Shown piece after piece: positions 6,062 to 9,784 of a stretch of 9,784 bases of DNA. The notes beneath the pieces are model-generated. The model was not told the origin of the DNA, searched no databases, and was given only the letters and a program-made list of their open reading frames with translations. Position 1 is the stretch's first letter; every line of letters starts with the position of its first letter. Origin of the DNA: Anaerolineae bacterium (GTDB lineage Bacteria > Chloroflexota > Anaerolineae > B4-G1 > DUEL01); assembly GCA_016926575.1 (NCBI GenBank), contig JAFGOJ010000012.1, forward strand, positions 1 through 9,784, in the 5' to 3' direction. The translations under genes were made by a program, and so were the position numbers.

Positions 6062-6808
6062 ATGGACACAGCCATTCGATTCGAGGGCGTATCGAAGCAG
6101 TTCGTGGCGCGTCACGCCGGCCCGCGCTCGTTTCAGGAGCTGGCAGTGGGGCTACCGCGGCAGCAGGAACGCGCGCAGGTGGCGTTTTGGGCGCTGCGAG
6201 AGATCGATTTCGAGATTGCGCCGGGCGAGACGGTGGGCTTCATCGGGCCGAACGGCAGCGGCAAGAGCACGCTGCTCAAGCTCATCGCGCGCATCCTCGC
6301 GCCGACGTGCGGGTGGATCGAGGTGAACGGGCGCATCGGACCGCTGCTGGAGTTGGGGGCGGGGTTCCATCCCGACCTGACAGGGCGGGAGAACGTCTTC
6401 TTGAACGGGTCGCTGCTCGGGCTGAGGCAGGTGGAAGTGCACAAGCAGTTCGACGCGATCGTCGCTTTTGCCGAGTTGGAGCGGTTCATCGACATGCCGG
6501 TGCGCCACTATTCGGCGGGCATGAGCCTGCGGTTGGGCTTCTCCATCGCCGCGCACGTCTCACCCGACATCCTGCTCGTGGACGAGGTGCTGGCGGTGGG
6601 GGACGAGGCGTTCCAGCGCAAGTGTCTGGAGCGGATGGAGACGTTCAGGCAAGCGGGGTGTACCATCGTGTTCGTCTCCCACGACCTGCGGACGGTGGAG
6701 CGGCTGTGCGCGCGGGCGTTCTGGTTGGCAGAGGGGCGCATCCGACACACCGGACCCGCGCACGAGGTCGTGGCGCGGTATTTGGCGGCTGTTGAGGAAG
6801 GCAGATGA
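6062..6808 (+). CDS. ABC transporter ATPase, Wzt/TagH polysaccharide-export type
   Basis: A 248-residue nucleotide-binding subunit. Walker A GPNGSGKST is at 62-70, the signature region is YSAGMSLRLGFS from residue 150, Walker B is ILLVDEVLAVGD with D174/E175, and the switch His is H207 in VSHD. The non-standard signature (YSAGM rather than LSGGQ), the early RSFQEL segment before the core and the VNGRIGPLLELGAGFHPDLTGREN block are the marks of ATPases that power export of O-antigen, teichoic acid or other cell-surface glycans. It lacks the C-terminal carbohydrate-binding extension of some Wzt proteins. No export permease (Wzm/TagG type) adjoins it here. ATG 6062 is the only possible start in this frame, because an in-frame TGA lies at 6050-6052; no Shine-Dalgarno site precedes it. 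It overlaps the next gene by ATGA. Confidence 0.92.
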   Translation: MDTAIRFEGVSKQFVARHAGPRSFQELAVGLPRQQERAQVAFWALREIDFEIAPGETVGFIGPNGSGKSTLLKLIARILAPTCGWIEVNGRIGPLLELGAGFHPDLTGRENVFLNGSLLGLRQVEVHKQFDAIVAFAELERFIDMPVRHYSAGMSLRLGFSIAAHVSPDILLVDEVLAVGDEAFQRKCLERMETFRQAGCTIVFVSHDLRTVERLCARAFWLAEGRIRHTGPAHEVVARYLAAVEEGR

Positions 6809-7650
6809 CATTGCGCACCGATTTACACATTCACACGACGGCGTCGGACGGACGCTGGCATCCGCAGGAGGTCGTGGCCCACGTCCTGGAAGAGGGGATC
6901 GGGCTGTTTGCCGTGATCGATCACGAGAGCGTGGGGAGCGTCGAGGCGGCGGCGGCGCTGGCGCGCGAGGCGGGGCTGGCGTTCCTCAACGGGGTGGAGA
7001 TTTCGGCCCTATTCGAGGGAAGCGTCTTTCACATTTTGGGGTACGGCATCGACCCGCGCCACGCGGGCCTGCTCGACCTGTTGGAGGCGAACAAGGCGCG
7101 CATGAACTGGATCAACGAGGAAGTGTTGCGCCGACTCATCGCGGCGGGGTATCCGGTGAGCCTGGCGGAGTACGAGGCGTTCGAGTACGACCTCTCGCGC
7201 GGCGGTTGGAAGGCGCTCAACTACCTGATCGACAAGGGGGTATGCCAGGGGGCGCAGGATTTCTTCACCCGCCTGTTCGTCGACCCGTTTCGGCCGCCGG
7301 CGCCCGACTTCCCGCCGGTGCCGGAGGTGGTCGATGCCGTGCGTGCGGCGGGCGGGGTGCCGATTCTGGCGCACCCGGGGGGATCGCTGCGCCACGTGGG
7401 GGTGCGGGGAGAGACGTTAGCGCCGTTCAGGGCGTTGGGGGTGACGGGGTTGGAGTGCTACTCATCGTACCACGACGCGCAGACGACGGCGGTGTGCCTG
7501 GATTTCTGCGCGCGGCACGATTGGCTGGTCACCGGCGGGTCCGACTGCCACGGCGGGTTCGTGGGGCGGCCGCTGGGGGTGCCGCGGGTAGACGCGAGCG
7601 ACCTGCGGTTGGGGGAGCTGGAGGGGTTGGTCCGCGCGCCTGTGCGGTAG
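6805..7650 (+). CDS. PHP-domain phosphoesterase (RNase AM / YciV-like)
   Basis: A 281-residue PHP metallo-phosphoesterase. Metal ligands are visible in family order: DLHIHTTASDG (H8, H10, D15), IDHES (D39, H40), NGVEIS (E65), AHPGG (H190), GLECYSS (E217) and SDCHG (D247, H249). Length and motif order match the trinuclear-metal YciV/Rnm family, whose members hydrolyse 3',5'-nucleoside bisphosphates (pAp) or trim RNA 5' ends, including rRNA. Other PHP proteins of this size have unknown substrates, so the reaction is inferred. The second motif reads IDHES instead of the usual TDHD, a mild deviation that keeps the Asp-His pair. Its ATG overlaps the stop of the ABC ATPase gene (ATGA), suggesting translational coupling and expression from the leaderless promoter. 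A hairpin about 9 bp after the stop ends the operon. Confidence 0.9.
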   Translation: MTLRTDLHIHTTASDGRWHPQEVVAHVLEEGIGLFAVIDHESVGSVEAAAALAREAGLAFLNGVEISALFEGSVFHILGYGIDPRHAGLLDLLEANKARMNWINEEVLRRLIAAGYPVSLAEYEAFEYDLSRGGWKALNYLIDKGVCQGAQDFFTRLFVDPFRPPAPDFPPVPEVVDAVRAAGGVPILAHPGGSLRHVGVRGETLAPFRALGVTGLECYSSYHDAQTTAVCLDFCARHDWLVTGGSDCHGGFVGRPLGVPRVDASDLRLGELEGLVRAPVR

Positions 7651-7658
7651 ACGCGCGA

Positions 7659-7688
7659 AAACACCGCCGTCCGCAGACAGCGGTGTTT
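7659..7688. terminator. Shared bidirectional terminator between the PHP gene and rpsT
   Basis: AAACACCGC (7659-7667) pairs with GCGGTGTTT (7680-7688) around a 12-nt loop. The stem's own A- and T-runs give a short U-tract on both strands (TTT on plus, TTTT on minus). It lies 8 bp after the PHP gene on plus and 30 bp after rpsT on minus, serving the two convergent genes. Confidence 0.75.
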
Positions 7689-7718
7689 CAGACACGTGGC
7701 TAAACGGCGCAGGCCAGG

Positions 7719-7991
7719 TTATTTCTGGGTCAGCGCGCGGTTGAGCTGTTGCGCGAGGCGGGCTTTGCGCCGGGCGGCGTTGTTTCTGTGGATGATGCCC
7801 TTCGTGGCGGCCTTGTCCAGCGCTTTATGAGCGATCTGGATGGCCTGTTGGGCCTCTTCGAACTTGCCGGCCTCGATCAGTTTGCGGACCTTCTTCACTT
7901 CCGTGCGGGCACGGCTGCGGAAGATCTGGTTGTGCACCCGGCGGCGCTCGTTCTTGCGAACATTCTTAATGGCTGATTTGGTGTTTGCCAA
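7719..7991 (-). CDS. rpsT: Small ribosomal subunit protein S20
   Basis: A 90-residue, strongly basic, all-helical protein with the S20 pattern: MANTKSAIKNVRKNERRR at the start, the central block NQIFRSRARTEVKKVRKLI, and AATKGIIHRNNAARRKARL near the end. S20 binds 16S rRNA in the bottom of the small subunit and helps its assembly. Length is usual for the family (about 85-90). The start codon is TTG (7991-7989). GGAGG at 8005-8001 lies 9 nt upstream, and the resulting N-terminus is the canonical one. Non-AUG starts are known for rpsT in Escherichia coli (UUG), where they take part in autoregulation; the same could apply here. It is transcribed alone from its own promoter, divergently from the gene at 8109, and ends at the hairpin 7659-7688. 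Confidence 0.97.
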   Translation of the reverse strand: MANTKSAIKNVRKNERRRVHNQIFRSRARTEVKKVRKLIEAGKFEEAQQAIQIAHKALDKAATKGIIHRNNAARRKARLAQQLNRALTQK

Positions 7992-8000
7992 CGCTCCTTA

Positions 8001-8005
8001 CCTCC
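8001..8005 (-). promoter_or_regulatory. Ribosome-binding site of rpsT, fixing a TTG start
   Basis: On the minus strand GGAGG stands 9 nt before TTG. A second purine run, AAGGAG, is only 2 nt away and too close. No in-frame ATG is available nearby, so TTG is the start. Confidence 0.75.
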
Positions 8006-8013
8006 AAAACCCC

Positions 8014-8026
8014 AGACTGATAGTCT
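8014..8026 (-). promoter_or_regulatory. Small hairpin in the rpsT leader
   Basis: AGACT / AGTCT arms enclose a 3-nt loop in the roughly 50-nt rpsT leader, upstream of the ribosome-binding site. It might help S20 feedback or mRNA stability; nothing else supports this. Confidence 0.3.
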
Positions 8027-8047
8027 AACAGATAATTTGTGGAACGT

Positions 8048-8076
8048 ATTTTACCTCAGTTTGCCGGATTTGTCCA
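8048..8076 (-). promoter_or_regulatory. rpsT promoter
   Basis: On the minus strand, TGGACA (8076-8071), a 17-bp spacer and TAAAAT (8053-8048). Predicted start near 8041, giving a leader of about 50 nt. The -35 lies inside the spacer of the opposing promoter at 8061-8088. Confidence 0.75.
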
Positions 8077-8088
8077 GGCGGTTATAAT
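8061..8088 (+). promoter_or_regulatory. Promoter of the unknown two-gene operon
   Basis: TTGCCG (8061-8066), a 16-bp spacer and a perfect TATAAT (8083-8088). The start is expected near 8095, leaving a leader of about 14 nt that is almost all Shine-Dalgarno (AAAGGAGG at 8097-8104). It overlaps the divergent rpsT promoter. Confidence 0.75.
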
Positions 8089-8108
8089 GAGGGGGCAAAG
8101 GAGGGGGG

Positions 8109-8522
8109 ATGGATGAAAACACGGTGACGTGGGGGCAGTTGATCCACCTGAGCCGTCTGCTCGAGCGCATTGTCGAGGTGCGGGCGGCCTTCGCGCCGTT
8201 TTGCGCGACGGTGCGGGCGCGGGAGGAGCTGTTGGAAGACCCGCAGGTATGGCGGCGTCTGTCGGCGCTGTGGCGGCCGTGCCAGGAGCGGCTGGACCTG
8301 TTGCTGGACGTGGCCGTTCCGCGCCCGGACTGGGCGGTGGAGTTGGACGGCCTGCGACGGGAGCTGGAGGGAGGGGTATTGGACGAGGCACACAGTCCGG
8401 CGGCGCTGGAGGACGCGGCAGACGCGTTCGATGGGGCGTGCGAGCGGCTGCTGGCACGGACGGTGTGGGCGTTGCGGGACGTGGTGGCGCACTTGGAGAC
8501 GATGACGGGGGAGTCGGTATGA
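8109..8522 (+). CDS. Hypothetical small helical protein, first gene of an unknown pair
   Basis: A 137-residue protein I do not recognise. It begins MDENTVTWGQLIHLSRLLER and is predicted by eye to be mostly amphipathic helix, rich in Arg, Glu, Leu and Ala, with no signal peptide and no membrane segment, so it is probably cytoplasmic. Cys occurs in PFCATV, RPCQER and GACERL, not in a recognisable metal-binding spacing. Translation starts at ATG 8109 right after AAAGGAGG; the ATG at 8113 is in another frame. The stop overlaps the start of the next gene by ATGA, so the two products are probably made in fixed ratio and may act together, for example as a cytoplasmic partner of the membrane protein's inner domain. 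That is inference from layout only. Confidence 0.75.
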   Translation: MDENTVTWGQLIHLSRLLERIVEVRAAFAPFCATVRAREELLEDPQVWRRLSALWRPCQERLDLLLDVAVPRPDWAVELDGLRRELEGGVLDEAHSPAALEDAADAFDGACERLLARTVWALRDVVAHLETMTGESV

Positions 8523-9406
8523 GCGGGGTTTTCGAGACGTTGCAAGAGCGGTATCGCGAGCTGGTCGAGCGGGGCGTGGGAGGCGCAGCGGACGAGGCGT
8601 TCGTCGACGCGGCGCGGGCGTTTCTGATCGACGCGCGGCGGGGTGGCGCGGCGGTGGCAGACGCGGGGGAGCGGAGCCAGTTGCGGGCGTACATGCGGTT
8701 CGTGGGGCTGGCGTTGCACCGGGCCGGGCAAGACGTTCCGGAGTTGGAGTTGCTGCCGTTGGATCGGGAGCGCTGGCCGGCGGCCGTGCCAGCCGGTCAG
8801 CCGCCGCCGGTGCCGTGGTGGGCGTGGGTATTGATCGGTGCGGCGGCGTTCGTGGTATTGGCGGGGTTGGTGGCGGTGGCAGGGTACGCGGCAGGGGTGC
8901 TGGCAGCGGGTCCGGCGACGCCAGTGCCACCGACGGCGACGGCCGTGCCGCCCACGCCGACGGCGACCGCGACGCCCATCCCCCCGACGGAGACGCCGAC
9001 GGCCACGGCCACAGCGACGGCGACGGCCACGCCGACACCACCGGCGGCGGCATTCGACAACGTGGCCATCGCGTTGGGGGTAGATGGCGCGGGCGAGCCG
9101 TTGTTGGCGGGGGACGTGTTCGACTGGAACACGAAGACGGTCTACGTGGTGTTCGACTACGCGGGGATGCAGGACGGACCGGAGTGGTCGGCCGTGTGGA
9201 CGCGCAACGGGGCGGAGGTGGGTCGAGAGGCGGGGATGTGGGACGTAGCGCGGTACGGGGCGGCGGGGCGACGGTGGGCGGTGTTGGTCGCGCCGGCGGG
9301 GGACGTGCTGTACGGCGGCGAGTACGTGGTCACGCTGGCGATTGGGGGAGAGGTGCAGGCGGAGAGGGCGTTTCGCGTGCAGTATTACGTCACGCCGGCA
9401 CCTTGA
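8519..9406 (+). CDS. Single-pass membrane protein with Thr-Pro linker and outside beta domain
   Basis: A 295-residue protein of unknown function in four parts. Residues 1-98 are soluble and helical, beginning MSGVFETLQERYRELVERG and ending in a Pro-rich stretch. About 100-130 is a transmembrane helix opening WWAWVLIGAAAFVVLAG. Then come a Thr/Pro/Ala linker at 132-173 and a C-terminal domain at 174-295, rich in beta-type residues and aromatic (VYVVFDYAGMQDGPEW, GEYVVTLAIGGE). With no cleavable signal, the N-terminus should be inside and the C-domain outside. Similar linkers and domains with a FDY-MxDG-W pattern are, as I remember them, common in Chloroflexota surface proteins. The frame stays open to 8129, but that earlier ATG would bury most of the preceding gene. 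ATG 8519 has GGGGGAG 5 nt upstream and the ATGA overlap, so I choose it. No terminator follows; the rnpB -35 overlaps its stop. Confidence 0.82.
   Translation: MSGVFETLQERYRELVERGVGGAADEAFVDAARAFLIDARRGGAAVADAGERSQLRAYMRFVGLALHRAGQDVPELELLPLDRERWPAAVPAGQPPPVPWWAWVLIGAAAFVVLAGLVAVAGYAAGVLAAGPATPVPPTATAVPPTPTATATPIPPTETPTATATATATATPTPPAAAFDNVAIALGVDGAGEPLLAGDVFDWNTKTVYVVFDYAGMQDGPEWSAVWTRNGAEVGREAGMWDVARYGAAGRRWAVLVAPAGDVLYGGEYVVTLAIGGEVQAERAFRVQYYVTPAP
8912..9037 (+). repeat. Low-complexity Thr-Pro-Ala linker-coding repeat
   Basis: Degenerate repeats of ACGGCGACGG and ACGGCCACGG units encode PPTATAVPPTPTATATP and similar runs. Such tracts are prone to slippage and length change; the 6- and 3-bp periods would keep the frame. 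Confidence 0.7.
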
Positions 9407-9430
9407 CACAGGGAGGTGGCGTGTTATGAT
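9403..9430 (+). promoter_or_regulatory. rnpB promoter
   Basis: A perfect -35 TTGACA (9403-9408), a 16-bp spacer and TATGAT (9425-9430) with extended -10 TG at 9422-9423. The -35 contains the TGA stop codon (9404-9406) of the upstream gene. Predicted start near 9437 coincides with the expected RNase P RNA 5' end. Confidence 0.82.
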
Positions 9431-9436
9431 GGAAGA

Positions 9437-9784
9437 GCACCCAGGTCGGTCAGACGATCGCTCTCTGCTTTGAGCAGGGGGAGGAAAGTCCGGGCTCCAC
9501 AGGGCACGGTGCTGGATAACGTCCAGGCGGGGTAACCCGACGGAAGAGGGCCACAGAGAAGGAGACAGCCGGGGCGGTGCGAGCCGCCCCGGTGATGGTG
9601 AAAAGGTGGTGTAAGAGACCACCGGCGTCTGTGGTGACACAGGCGGCCAGGCAACCCCCACCGGGAGCAAGGTCAAGCAGAAGCGAGGGGCGGCCCGTCC
9701 CGTTCGAGCTTCGGGTAGACCGCGTGAGGCGATGGGTAACCATCGTCCCAGATAGATGATCGTCCACGACAGAACCCGGCTTAT
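9437..9784 (+). ncRNA. rnpB: RNase P RNA, class A, 3' end cut by the window
   Basis: The catalytic RNA that trims tRNA 5' leaders. The two strands of the universal core helix P4 are present: GAGGAAAGTCCGGGCTCC at 9481-9498 and ACAGAACCCGGCTTAT at 9769-9784. P2 pairs GACGATC (9453-9459) with GATCGTC (9758-9764). P3 is a short hairpin CTGCT/AGCAG (9465-9477), and a GC hairpin of P12 type lies at 9569-9592. Conserved blocks GGAGCAAGGTCAA (9664-9676) and GGGTAGACCGC (about 9714-9724) follow. The order matches Escherichia coli-like class A RNA. The 5' strand of P1 (about CCCAGGTCGG, 9440-9449) has no partner inside the window, so roughly 10-15 nt of the 3' end are missing. The 5' end is set from the promoter and is uncertain by a few bases. 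Confidence 0.96.

Noticed and set aside
6049..6795. ATG 6049 as an alternative start upstream of the ABC ATPase
   Set aside because: It is in another frame, yields a motif-less Arg/Gly-rich sequence, and overlaps the -10 element.
8129..8518. N-terminal extension of the membrane protein from ATG 8129
   Set aside because: It would overlap nearly the whole 8109-8522 gene in another frame, is a Gly/Arg/Ala-rich low-complexity sequence, and lacks a ribosome-binding site. ATG 8519 has one plus an ATGA overlap.
8051..9676. A 541-codon open frame on the minus strand across the unknown operon and into rnpB
   Set aside because: It runs antisense to two well-supported genes and into RNase P RNA, is extremely Arg/Pro/Ser-rich, and has no ribosome-binding site or domain. 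It is a by-product of high G+C.

Overview
The window looks like a chromosomal segment of a G+C-rich member of the Chloroflexota, probably Anaerolineae or a close relative. This is inferred from protein style, not from a search. The pointers are a MalT-type LuxR regulator of about 900 residues, a family-5 solute-binding lipoprotein whose Cys is followed by a Thr/Val/Glu/Pro-rich tether, and a membrane protein with a long Thr-Pro-Ala linker. The sigma-A-type promoters (TTGACA / TATAAT-like, several with an extended -10 TGn) and Shine-Dalgarno sites are ordinary bacterial ones.

Layout. 1-486: 3' part of a rubrerythrin/ferritin-like gene, followed after 25 bp by a MalT-like ATP-dependent LuxR regulator (512-3220). 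3221-3841: a gene-free stretch of about 620 bp packed with palindromes: a GC hairpin after the regulator, four hairpins crowded into 3293-3434, a candidate promoter near 3545-3574, and a 151-bp foldback element (3595-3745) with GTAA...TTAC ends flanked by 8-bp direct repeats, which I read as a MITE. 3842-5878: an oligopeptide/nickel-type ABC solute-binding lipoprotein with no permease genes beside it, followed by GC hairpins. 6062-7650: a two-gene operon, with a Wzt/TagH-type ABC ATPase whose promoter sits so close to its ATG that the mRNA should be leaderless, coupled by an ATGA overlap to a PHP-family phosphoesterase. 7659-7688: a hairpin that can end transcription from both sides. 7719-7991 (minus): rpsT, ribosomal protein S20. 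8109-9406: an ATGA-overlapping pair of unrecognised genes, a small helical protein and a single-pass membrane protein with a Thr-Pro linker and an outside beta-rich domain. 9437-end: RNase P RNA (rnpB), class A, cut by the window edge just before the 3' strand of helix P1.

How they work together. Two core RNA/translation genes (rpsT and rnpB) bracket the unknown two-gene operon. rpsT and that operon are fired by divergent promoters whose elements interleave within about 40 bp, so they probably compete for polymerase. The ABC ATPase and the solute-binding protein do not belong to one transporter, since the ATPase is of the polysaccharide-export type. I saw no CRISPR array, no tRNA, no transposase gene and no obvious defence system. 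The most unusual material is the palindrome/MITE-laden leader of the solute-binding protein gene and the promoter architecture around 6025-6062 and 8048-8109.
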